This document shows, in pieces, positions 1-9,991 of a stretch of DNA of 64,000 nucleotides. Both the position numbers and the translations under genes were made by a program. The notes under the pieces were generated by a model, which was not told the origin of the DNA, made no database searches, and worked only from the letters and a program-made list of their open reading frames with translations. Source of the DNA: Rhizophlyctis rosea (taxonomy: Eukaryota > Chytridiomycota > Chytridiomycetes > Rhizophlyctidales > Rhizophlyctidaceae); NCBI GenBank assembly GCA_027596075.1, contig JADGJC010000037.1, positions 5,404 to 69,403 of the forward strand, in the 5' to 3' direction. Positions within the stretch are counted from its first letter, which is position 1. The number at the start of each line of letters is the position of its first letter.

Positions 1-3000
1 CCAATCTCCGTCAAATCCCCCCCACCCAACGTCTCAAAATCCCTCACAAGCGCACACGCCTCAACAACACGATGATACCGCTCCTCATCCCACACATTCC
101 CAAAAAGGATATTATCCCTAATCGTCGCATTAACCAACCACGGAGTCTGCGCCGCAAATGCCACGCCGCCCGACAGACCCGTTTCCGAATCGACGGCATG
201 ATCGTGCGTGGACGGGAGGTGGTACGTGCCGGTTAGGAGGTTCATTTCTGTTTGGTGTAGGTTACCAGAGGGGATGTGAGTTATCAGCTCATTTACAACT
301 TGGAAGCCTAATCAACGCCCATCACAAATAAACACGAACAAAAAAGATAAAGACAATCAAACCATCAAATCTCACCTCCCAGAAGCGCCAAAACCAAACT
401 ACTCTTCCCCGCCCCCGTAGGCCCACAAACAACATTCAGACCCCCCTTCACAAACTCCAAACTCACATCCCTCAGTTTAAACTTCACACCCCCATTCACA
501 TCCCCTCCTTCCCCTCCCCCACCACCATCCGCTTCATCCCCAAAATACCCAAACGTCGCACCCTTGAATCCAACCACCCCATCTTCCTTCCCGCCACCAG
601 GTATAACCTCCGTCCCCTCGTCCACATCGATATTCCTGTACTTCTCCAACTCCGGCTCCCCCAAGAACTTCACAATTCGTTCAAACGACACCTTGGCTTG
701 GAAGAATTCCGTAATATGATACGGCAAGAACGCAATCATCGTACTAATCTGATTCAGCAACGCAATAGACGTGAAAGCCGTTTTGGGGTCGAGGACGTGT
801 CCCGCGACAGAGGTGTAGAAGGCAAACGTCGCGAAGGCCACCAGCTGGAGGTAGGGAATATCAGTCATCCATCCGAAGAAGAAAAAAAAGATGAAAGTAA
901 ACTCAAGGAAACGAAACGCATACCCACCAAAGAACTAAACGTCGCACTAAAATTAAACCCAACATACGCAGTCCACAACCTCCTAAGCGCAGCAAGCTCC
1001 TTCTTCCTAGCCTCAACAATCCTCTCAATAAACTGCGGCTCCCACGCAAAATACTTGATAATCCGAATCCCTTGCAAAACCTAATCATCCAAAAAAACAA
1101 ACGCCCGGTTAACCAGAAACCCCACCTTCCACACCAAACCAAAACCTCCTCACTAAAAACAAACACAACACAAAAAACCCACCTCATTAACAATATTAAC
1201 CCTGCTATCAGTACTAGCCATCACAACCTCCTGCACCTTCCCAATCCTACTCCCCACCCACCCCCCACCCACAGTCCCCAAACACAGCACCCCCAGCCCA
1301 ACCATAGCACTCCAACCAAGTACATAAAAAAGCCCCCCAACCGCCAACACGATCGAAATCGGAAGCTCCAACACAAGACGATGAGCATACGATACGAAGC
1401 TCTGAAGCCGTTCGGTGTCAACGGACATGAGTGTGACGATTTTGCCGAGGGAGGCGGAGTCCGAGGTTGGGGATGAAGAAGAAGAGGAGGTATTAGGGGA
1501 AGAGGAAGAAGAAGGGGGTTTAAACCCCGCGGAACGACGTTCGGCTTTACGGTAGATTTCTTCGACGAGGACAGCGCGGACGCGGAGGGAGGAGCGGCGG
1601 CCGGCCCAGTAGAGCTGGTTTTATGTGATAAGCGTAAGTCCCCACGTTGCACTTCTCTATTTCCCTCCGGATGTCCCACTCTCTCCAAAATGTCTCACCT
1701 GCCCATTGATCAAAGCCTCCGCACTCGCCGCAACAAACATGGCAATAATCAGTATCCATCCCGTCCTCGCATCCCTGTCAGGCGTCTGAACCCAATTGAT
1801 GATCCTGTTCAAAAAGTACGGAATAGAAATATGTACAAAACTCCGCACAAAAGCACAAAAGAGTTGGATGCCGAGCTGGTCACGGGCTGCGTAAATTATA
1901 CCAAAGAGGAGGCCGCGCTTTGGATAGTGTGTTCTGGGTGAAGATTCCAGAATGTGTTAATCACGTGTCTAGCCCTTACCCTAATCCTATACTGGCCCAG
2001 TCACCATTTCGAAATTCACGCACCTGGCGCATTTGTAAGTAGTCACAATGGACTTGCAAGTATCGACCTCTGCAAGATCCCAAAGATCCGAGTCGACGAG
2101 AGGCTTACGCGTGCCTTCTTTGATGAGTGGGTTCATCCACAAGAAGAACGCCTGAGAGAAGGGCGATGCGAGAGTCTCCCGCCATGGCTGGGGATGGATA
2201 GGAAGATCATGCATTATTTTCATGTCATAGAAGATGGAACATCCGCGGAATGTCACAGGCAAAGTGCATCTCCGGCCTGAGCAAAACTCACCTGCCTCTG
2301 ATCCTGTGGTACATCATATACAGCCCACGAATCCTGCCGATACCGCTGGTACAAATCAATTGTCAAGAGGACCAGCGTGATGCCCAAGACTGCGTTGAGT
2401 AGGTTGGATACAACACTGTTATCCCACGGTGTGATGGTGGTTGCCAGGTAATCGCATGTTGTTTGAAGGATGTAAAAAAAGACGAAGAAGTGGTAGAATG
2501 ATGGCGGACGCGCGGAGTTGCGAGCCAGGATTGTGGCGAGGATTAGGAAGATGGACTGTGCAATCATGTGTTATTTTATGCTCATTGATTGGTGATGCTT
2601 GCCAGTATACTGTGCGGTGCGCGCACCCAGCTCCTCCAACCTCAGCCCTGAGCCGTTCGCTAAAGCTCACTACCATACCAAAGCATGCTAACGACCCTCC
2701 ATTCAGTGCCTGCGGCACACCTTCCCACACCACCATGCTGACGACCCTCCATTCAGTGCCTTCGGCACAACTTCCAACACCATCACGCTGCGCTCCTCAC
2801 CAAACCACCTCCCAACCCCATGCACCCACCCACCCACCCGCTCCTGTCACCCCAGCTCCGCTGTCACCTACCCATGAAGCCAAATTTGCAATGAGTGAGA
2901 ACATGTGGTAGATGGGTATTGCAGTGCCATCAGAATCGGGCTCAGCATCAGCCCCACGGTGCACCAAGTCCTGAATGAGAATGGCAGCGGATATGGCCAC

Positions 3001-3246
3001 GCGTGCAATGCATAGGGACACGACCAGCCAGTCCACCACCACAGCACGTCCACTGTAAGCCAGTTTGACTGTGCGTCGCGTTTCCCGCTCGCTATTAGTC
3101 GCGGTAGTTGGTAGTGGAGAGTAACCAGCCGGGATCATGCAGCGCTTCACGAGTAAGACTAAACATACTATGACTATGGTGGCTAGACTGAACAAGGACA
3201 ACCCGGCATAGACCCATACGGGCAGAGTTACGCCTCCACTGGCCAT
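1..3246 (-). CDS. ABC transporter, ABCC/MRP-like (5' part, continues past left edge)
   Basis: Full-size ABC exporter of the MRP (ABCC) type; only the N-terminal half is present and the gene continues beyond base 1. Exons inferred from GT-AG sites, in transcription order: 3246-2872, 2555-2292, 2187-2024, 1933-1699, 1614-1183, 1080-928, 844-376, 247-<1. The start is the first Met (MASGGVTLPVW), followed by hydrophobic helices resembling the extra N-terminal membrane domain of ABCCs. Exon 3 carries the family-typical linker ending SPFSQAFFLWMNPLI. Exons 4-7 encode TMD1, with IIKYFAWEP before the last helices. NBD1 follows with Walker A GPTGAGKSS; exon 8 reaches the Q-loop region (FAAQTPWLVNATIRDNILFG). 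Family members export glutathione conjugates and organic anions from vacuolar or plasma membranes; the substrate here cannot be told. Intron 1 (316 nt) is unusually long and carries the hairpin element described separately. Splice sites are predicted by eye. Confidence 0.88.
2556..2871 (-). mobile_element. Putative introner-like element filling ABC transporter intron 1
   Basis: This 316-nt intron is three times longer than the gene's other introns (83-128 nt). Read on the minus (sense) strand it has a (GGGT)n tract (2823-2839), two 50-bp direct repeats (2684-2733 and 2734-2783) each holding a hairpin (GTGCC-TGC-GGCAC at 2706-2718, GTGCC-TTC-GGCAC at 2756-2768), and a palindrome GGTGCGCGCACC at 2616-2627. 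The part at about 2602-2712 aligns in the same transcriptional orientation with the eIF3a intron at 4555-4657, sharing words such as TATGGTAGTGAGC / TGTGGTAGTGAGC. The homology is direct observation; the mobile-element reading is inference. Confidence 0.6.
2684..2783. repeat. Two 50-bp direct repeats inside ABC intron 1
   Basis: Two adjacent copies with a 50-bp period differ at a handful of positions. Each copy contains ACGACCCTCCATTCAGTGCC followed by a GGCAC hairpin arm. The duplication lies inside the putative introner and is absent from the eIF3a copy. Confidence 0.9.
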
Positions 3247-4038
3247 GACGTCGCCGACACGCCTTTTATGTGTGAGACGTGAACAAAGTGCGCTCTGCTA
3301 GGAGGTCACTGAAACAACGATGGCCCGCACTATGAGAGTCGACTATACTTGAGTGGTATGTCTCCTATTGACATATGACTCTTCCTGCGTCTACAGGGCT
3401 ATTACTACCCCTTTCTATTACACGCCAGTCAGTATTTTCCCACAGTCACTCACTGTAAACCAGATGGGTGCAGTGGCTACCGGCGCCAGGGAGTCCAGGG
3501 TGCCCCAATAACGATAGGAAGAGGAGAGAGGGGGGAAGCGGGCTGCCGCGTTGGGCCTGGCGTGGTCATCATGAGTCACTGTAACTTACAATTACCAGCC
3601 GGCTGCTTCTGCCCTCACTCACTGCATCCGGATAGTATTCTGGCTTGTGTGCAGGCTTTTTTTTGGATTTGGTCGCCGCGCGTGGCGATTGCCTGTGGGA
3701 TCGGAGTGCCGTGGCCAAGTCAAGGAAGCAGGAGAGTGTGGGAAAAGTCGTCTGTCTTGCTCTCCTTCACAACAATTGCGTCTCCTGCAATCAACTCCAT
3801 TACGGCCACCGGTCATACCTGATAGTCTTCGCTTACAACAGACGACTACTAAACAGGCCAGTCGCCTCACTCGTTGACAGTGCAGCAACGGTCGGATCTT
3901 CCTATACTTCGGCCACCGCAGCTTCTCGCTTTCTTTACCTGACCGGGGGAGAGGAGGAGCGATACTCTGTCAGCTTACTCACAAAAGGCGACACACAAAC
4001 AACAACCACACAACTCATATACATAAGAGATTGCAAAC
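3247..4038. other. Divergent promoter region between ABC transporter and eIF3a
   Basis: About 790 bp separates the ATG of the minus-strand transporter from the ATG of eIF3a. It must hold both promoters and 5'UTRs. Short ORFs here have no recognisable features, and no clear TATA box or repeated motif stands out. Confidence 0.6.
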
Positions 4039-7000
4039 ATGTCTCGCTTCTACCACAGACCTGAAAACGCTCTCAAGCGTGCTGAGGGTGGGTAATCGCA
4101 GTACAAAGCTGGTTCACTTTACAATGGAGGGCAGAGGCAGATCTCGCGTGCTGCCTTACCGGGCACTGCACATCTGTTTGCCCATTCATAGCAATCGCTA
4201 AACTCATGCACTATCTACTCAACACAGAACTCATCGCCGTGGGTCAAAACTCCTCGGCTTTGACCCTCTTGCACGAGATCGTCATGTCAAAGCGTTCCCG
4301 TTCGACTCCTCTCGCTGCTCTCGAACCTATCATGCTCAAATTCGTCGAACTCTGTGTCGCCCTTCGCAAAGGCAAAGTCGCCAAAGAGGGTCTTCATCAG
4401 TACAAGAATATCTCTCAGAACATTACCGTTACAACCATTGAGGTATGGGATTGGGTGTGGGTGGGTGGGTGGGTGGGAGGATGCGCGATAGCGAACGGAT
4501 GGGTCGGGTGGGTGGGGTTGGGAGGCCACGCGATTAGCGTGGCCATGCCAAAGGCATGAATTGAGGGCGCCAGCATGGTTTGGTGTGGTAGTGAGCGCAA
4601 GCGGAAAGATGCGGAGTGGAGTTTGAAGAAGTGCGCGCAGCGCACCGTATATTTGGTGTAGAGGCAACCATGGGAACGTTGATTATCAGCACAAAAGAAC
4701 AGATGCTCACCATCAGTACAACAGGTGGTGATCAAAAAGTTCATTGAACTGAGCGAGGAGCGAGTTGCCGAGGCGCAGGCCAAGGCCGACAAGATCAGTC
4801 TCGACGCCGTCGAAGATCTTGAAGCATCCGAGACTCCCGAATCCATCATCCTCAGCACCGTCTCTGGCGAAGGTGACAAGGACCGCACTGACCGTGAAGT
4901 CGTCACCCCGTGGTTGAAGTTCCTCTGGGAAGCCTACCGCACCGCCCTCGACATCCTCCGCAACAACGCGCGTCTGGAGCTCCTCTACCAGTCCGTCGCC
5001 AACCAGGCCTTCCAATTCTGCCTGAAATACGCCCGCAAAACAGAGTTCCGTCGTCTCTGCGAACTCCTCCGCCAGCACTTGTCCACTGCGGCCAAGTACG
5101 CCCACCAGGCCCACGCCATCAACCTCAACGACCCAGACACCTTGCAACGCCACTTGGACACCCGCTTCGTTCAGCTCAATGCCGCCACCGACCTTCAATT
5201 GTGGCAGGAGGGTTTCCGCTCCATTGAGGACATCCACAACTTGTTGACCATGTCCAAGAAGCCGCCAAAGCCTTACATGATGGCGACCTATTACGAGAAG
5301 TTGAGCACTATCTTCTCGGTTGGCGAGAACTACTTGTTCCATGCTGCTGCGCAGAACAAGTATTACAACATCATCCGCCAGAACAAGAACTTGTCTGAGG
5401 ATGAGCACCAGAGGTAGGTGGGAGCTAGCGTTGTCATACATTGGTTTAGAGTCGCAATTGACAATTATCTGTCGCCATCAGGTTGTCGTCCATCGTCCTC
5501 TTGTCCGCCTTGTCCATCCCTATCATCTCCACCACTCGTGCCCGGGCCGGCGTTGACGGCGATGAGAACAAGCCCAAGACGGCCCGCTTGAGCAACTTGT
5601 TGCGTGTCTCGCGTGCTCCCACTCGTGAGTCCCTCCTCAAGGAAGCTGTAAGTTTGCAACATCCCTCTGCCGAATTCGCTCATTGAGAAATCCAAATCTG
5701 ACAACATGGTCGATCACAGCTTGGCAAGACCGTGTTCTCTCGTGTAAAGCCGGAGTTGAAGGAACTTTACCAAATGTTGGAGTCTCAGTTCCACCCCTTG
5801 TCCATCTGCAAGAAGATTGGCCCAATTCTTTCGCGCTTGGCGGAGAACAAGGACTTGGAAAAGTACATCAAGCCTTTGCACGATGTTGTCCTTACCCGTT
5901 TGTTGCAACAGGTTGGTTTTAATGTGTCTTGTAACGGTCATTTCAAATCTTTGCTAATTGCAAAAAAAGCTCTCCCAAGTCTACACGACCATCAAGATCG
6001 CCTCCGTCGTCGAGCTCGCGACCTTCCCCGAGCCCTACAACTACGACATTCACAAAATCGAAAAGTTCGTCATGAACGGCTGCAAGAAGGGCGAGCTCTC
6101 CATCCGTATCAACCACCAAACCCAGACCCTCACCTTCGAGACGGACTTGTTCGCAGCCACCAAGGGATCCATTTCTGAGGGCCCGCAGCTCCAGGCCTTG
6201 CCCGCTGAGCAAATGCGCTCTCAGCTTGTCAAGTTGGCCAAGAGGTTGCACACTGCCGTTGGGCTCATCCACCCCGAAACTGTGGAGTCCAAAGCGGAGG
6301 CTCGCAAGAAGGCTTTCCAGGAGGCTGCCTCCCGTTTGGCGGAGGAGCACAAGCAGACTGCGCAGAGGAGGTTGCTTATCGAGAAGAAGAAGGAGTTGCG
6401 GGAGAACGAGACTGCTCGCAAGGTTTGTTTACCTGTTCATTTTTGTTTGTTTGTTTGTTTACATCCTTGCCTGTGGCCCGTGCTTTCAAGTCAATGCTCA
6501 TGAACATGAACCTTACAATCAACAGGAAAGGGAAGAGCAGCAAAAGCGTCTCATCAAGCAACAGCAAGAGCAGGAAGCCGAGAAGGCCCGTCTCGAGGAG
6601 GAGGCCAAGCGCCGCGAAGCCGACCGTCTCGCCCAAGTCCGTGCCGAGGTCGAGAAGCAGGAAGCTGCCAAGCTTGCTGCCCAACTCGCCGGCGAGCTCA
6701 AGGACCGCAACGTCAAGATGACCCAGGAGGAGTTGGACAGCATGGACGCCGACAAGCTCCGCGCCCTCCAGATTCAACAACTCGAAAAGGAGAAGAAGGA
6801 CTTGCAGTCCAAACTCCGCATCCTCGGCAAGCGCTACGACCATATCGAGCGTGCCTTCCGCAAGGAAGAAATCCCTCTCTTGCAGCAGGACTACGACGAA
6901 CAGAAGAAGGTCGACAAGGCGTACTACGTTGCTCTCCGCAAGGCCGCCGTCGAGACAGCCAAGGCCAAGCACGAGGAGGACATCGGGATGAAGGGCCGCG

Positions 7001-8169
7001 TTGGGAAGATCATGAACGACTACCGGGAGTACAAGGCCAGGTTGGATGCGGAGAGGGAGGACGAGTTGAGGGAGGCTAGGGAGCGTGCGGAGGAGCAGAT
7101 TGAGAGGGCTAAGGAGAGGAGGATTCAGGAGTTCAGGGAGAAGAAGGCGGCCGCTTTGGCGAGGAGGGAAAGGGAGGAGGAGGAAAGGAGGGAGAGGGAG
7201 GAGGCGGACAGGGCTCGCGAGGAGGAGCGTCGTCGGAGGGAGGAGGAAGAGCGCGAGGGTTTGGAGAAGCGCAAGGCCGAGGAGGAGGAGCGCAAGAAGT
7301 GAGTAATTGTTTGCTTTCTTCAGTCTTGGCGTATTTAGTGAACTCACATGCAATGTTTACTCAGGAAACTCGACGAGCAACTCCGCATCCAACAAGAACG
7401 CGAGCGCGCCGCGGAGGAGAAGATTGCCCGTCAACGCGAGCAAGCCCGTGCTCCGGCGGCGGGAGCTCCCGAGCCTGTCCGTCGCGAAGACTCTTGGAGG
7501 GGAGGCGACCGTGCCGAGGGAGGCGAGCAAAAGTGGCGCCCGTCGTTCGCTCGCGGTGGTGGAGACCGTGAGGCTGCGGGTTCCCCTACTCCTGCTGGTG
7601 GTGCTGGTGGGAGGTACGTCCCACCGACCAGGAGGGAGGAGGGTGCTGGTGGTGCCGCTGGTGGCAGTGCCTACGTCCCGCCGTCCCGTCGTGGTGGTGA
7701 TGCCCCGCCCTCTGGCGAACGTGGCGGGTGGAGGTCTCGTGAGGAGGGCGGTGCCGCGCCCCGCGGTGAGGACCGCTGGAGGAGGGACGACGGACCCCGT
7801 GGTGGGGAGGACCGTCCTCGTGGCGGTGAAGACCGCTTCGCACCCCGTCGTGACGATAGGAGGGAATCCGGTGGCGGCGGCAGGGACTGGGGTCGTGGTG
7901 GTGGGGACCGTGCACCCGCTACGGACTCGCCCCGCGAAGACAGGTGGAGGCCGTCCGGTACCCGGTACGACAACAACGAGAACCGCGAGAATGGCGATGG
8001 AGGGCGTTTCGAGAGGGAGAGTGCGCCTAGCCCTGCCGGGCCGCCTAGGACGGCGGGTCCGCCTAGGATTGGGGCTGGCAAATGGAGGGAGAGGCAGCCT
8101 GCTGGTGAGGAGAAGACTGGCGGTGGGGAGGAAGGGTTCACTGAAGTTAAGGGTGGGCGTAGGAGGTAG
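4039..8169 (+). CDS. TIF32: Eukaryotic translation initiation factor 3 subunit A (eIF3a)
   Basis: Core scaffold subunit of eIF3, which binds the 40S ribosome and recruits the pre-initiation complex in the cytosol. Eight exons: 4039-4087, 4228-4442, 4725-5413, 5482-5647, 5720-5911, 5970-6422, 6526-7298, 7365-8169, giving about 1113 residues; all phases agree. The start [19 protein letters not shown] matches the highly conserved family N-terminus, which needs the 49-nt first exon. The N-terminal half is helical with a PCI domain (around the segment starting [19 protein letters not shown]). It is followed by the long Glu/Lys/Arg-rich coiled coil of the spectrin-like region. The C-terminus is a low-complexity Gly/Arg/Asp-rich tail (repeated RGGEDR-like units) and ends GGRRR. 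Length is typical for fungal or animal eIF3a. Intron 2 (282 nt) is the outlier and holds a putative introner. Identification is secure; exact splice sites are predicted. Confidence 0.96.
4443..4724 (+). mobile_element. Putative introner-like element filling eIF3a intron 2
   Basis: This 282-nt intron compares with 58-140 nt for the other six. It starts with a (GGGT)n tract (about 4457-4480) and carries perfect hairpins: GGCCACGC-GATTA-GCGTGGCC (4524-4544), CATGCC-AAA-GGCATG (4544-4558) and GTGCGC-GCA-GCGCAC (4631-4645). The block 4555-4657 aligns with the ABC transporter intron 1 in the same orientation relative to transcription. The element nearly fills the intron, as expected of introners, but its exact ends and any target-site duplication were not determined. 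Confidence 0.6.
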
Positions 8170-9394
8170 ATTTGTGCAGTAGTGATGTGATGTGTATGTA
8201 TGTTATAGCAGTTGGGCATCAGCAATTATTTTATTATATAGAGGTTCAACAGTGGTAGGGATGGAGGAAGTTCTGATGCGGATATGTAGTTTCTTATTGG
8301 AGCGCTACGAAAGGGTCCTTGGTTCTTTTTGTTGCATTTGTAAAGCACAACACTTATTTTATGTCCAACTGCATGGCGGGTCTTCATCTGTCTTGACTTT
8401 TGTGGCCACTGATTGATTTGAGTCAACCTTCCAAGAATTGCATGACGGAATCACCAAACCACGACGGTGCAGGCACTCAATCAACTTTTCGCAACAAAGC
8501 TGTTTTTGCAATTGCCAACTGATGGATGATATCTTGTTGGTGTTTCCGGTGGAACATGCCATCCATAGGCCTGAGCACAAGTGGGCATGGTTACAGCAAA
8601 GACTTCGACACGGTTGGAGACCCCATCGACCTAAATTCAGCCTCCTCCAAGCTTCTGATTTCTTTTCCTCTTTCTCTCGTTCTCGTTGTTGCCATCCTTT
8701 CGTGCGTTGCAGGATTTCAAGGTTGCAATATTATAGCAAGGCAGAAGGATGTAAATTCAGGAAAGAAGAGATGCCACACACACGAAAAAAAAAAAAGCTT
8801 GCCGGATGCAATGCTACAAACCCGAAACGGGAAAAAGGGGCCGATGTTTTCGCTCTCCCAACTTCCCAATGTTACATTTGCGACCCCGCATGCTTCTCCC
8901 CTCCAAGTAGTCATGGAAGAGAGTCATGATCTTAACGAGATATGTCAGTAAGGAATCAATCATGTTCAAGTGGTTTACTTTGTCAATTCCCAAAGATCAG
9001 GGACAGAAAATGCGGCACTCATCAACCGGATGAGAAAAAAGATCATGTCTTGCCGGCGGCCGAATAGGTTTGCCGCCAGTGGTTGGGGCCAAATCGTTTC
9101 ACCATCAGACATCTCGTCAGAGTTCTGCACGGGCATTAGCACATACGCCGTTTGTCCCACCTGGTCACTTCCCATGAGTTGAGTTGGACTGGTTAGAATA
9201 TGATGTGATGTGGTGGGCGTGCCGAAGTGAGTACGCTTGGCAGCTGTGATTAATCATCAGTCATGAGACAAAAGGAAGACTTCGGCGATAACCTCAAATC
9301 GTCCGGCAAAACATACTGACGTCTCGTCCGGCAGAGCGTCCTGAAACCCTGATGGTCACATTCGTCGAGGGAAAAGACTTACTGGCAATCTTAT
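8170..9394. other. Gene-poor region downstream of eIF3a
   Basis: Holds the 3'UTR of eIF3a and AT-richer sequence with no ORF above about 160 codons. The only structure I can support is a diverged copy (8262-8346) of a segment found again at about 9873-9955, listed separately. Confidence 0.6.
8262..8346 (-). pseudogene. Decayed copy of the minus-strand coding segment at 9.9 kb
   Basis: About 80 bp align with 9873-9955 at roughly 75-80% identity by eye, for example TGCGGATATGTAGTT in both. Read on the minus strand both contain TTYPHQ(K/N)FL. Several of the differences in that part are third-position changes (CAC/CAT, CTT/CTC, ACT/ACC), which suggests an ancestral minus-strand reading frame. 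This copy has in-frame stops, one of them just before the TTYPHQ segment. Confidence 0.45.
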
Positions 9395-9991
9395 CTCAGC
9401 AGTGCAGTGCGGTAGCCTTCCCATCCAACGTTGGAGAAGTCCAGTACAACCCACAATGGGGCGAACATAACCACAGCCTTTGCCATAACTGCTTCGAAAT
9501 GCCTCTACATGGCGCTGTCTAAATTACCAGTGATGTCACGTATTGTTTTTGTTTCCAATTCTTCTTCTGGAACAGAAAACAAGTTGGCGACCAGATGCTA
9601 TGAACCACATATTTCATCTGCGTCTGCTGTGATACTCAGACTGCAGTGTCCTGTAGATCGACCGCGGATCGAATGGCATTCAAAATGAGACCCGAACCAT
9701 CGCAATGTTATCTGATTCATTCCAATTGCAAATGAATCGAGAATAAGAGAACTCGAGGTAATTGGAATGTACAGGCAACCAACCCTCTACCCGATCATGT
9801 CCGCCATCCTCAATTCCGAATGGGACGTTGGCCGGATTCCATGCGAACTTGGCAGTCAAGTTGTCGGGAAGGAACTTCTGGTGCGGATATGTAGTTCCCC
9901 ACTTGAGCGTTGCAGGAACGTCGTCAGTTACTTTTGTTGCATTTGTAATGCAACCTGCCGTGCGGGGCAGCGAGCGGCACCCGCTACATGA
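9395..9991 (-). pseudogene. Broken minus-strand coding remnant, family unknown
   Basis: An open minus-strand frame of 103 codons without an ATG (9991-9683, stop at 9682-9680) reads as an ordinary folded-protein segment, including LKWGTTYPHQKFLPDNLTAK and FICNWNESD. A second segment further downstream (about 9650-9395) in another frame is also protein-like (HLVANLFSVPEEELETKTIR) but is interrupted by two TAG codons. A possible upstream piece is at 10350-10150 (VKKWWTPWIGLDGRTWMFC). I do not recognise the family. Frameshifts and stops suggest decay, though a multi-exon gene with missed introns is possible. Confidence 0.35.

Noticed and set aside
6376..7353. 325-codon minus-strand Leu-rich ORF that looks like membrane helices
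   Set aside because: Antisense to the Lys/Glu-rich coiled coil of eIF3a, whose codons read backwards give Leu/Phe-rich sequence.
7307..8182. 291-codon plus ORF rich in Val/Arg/Pro
   Set aside because: Alternative frame of the Gly/Arg/Asp-rich eIF3a tail.
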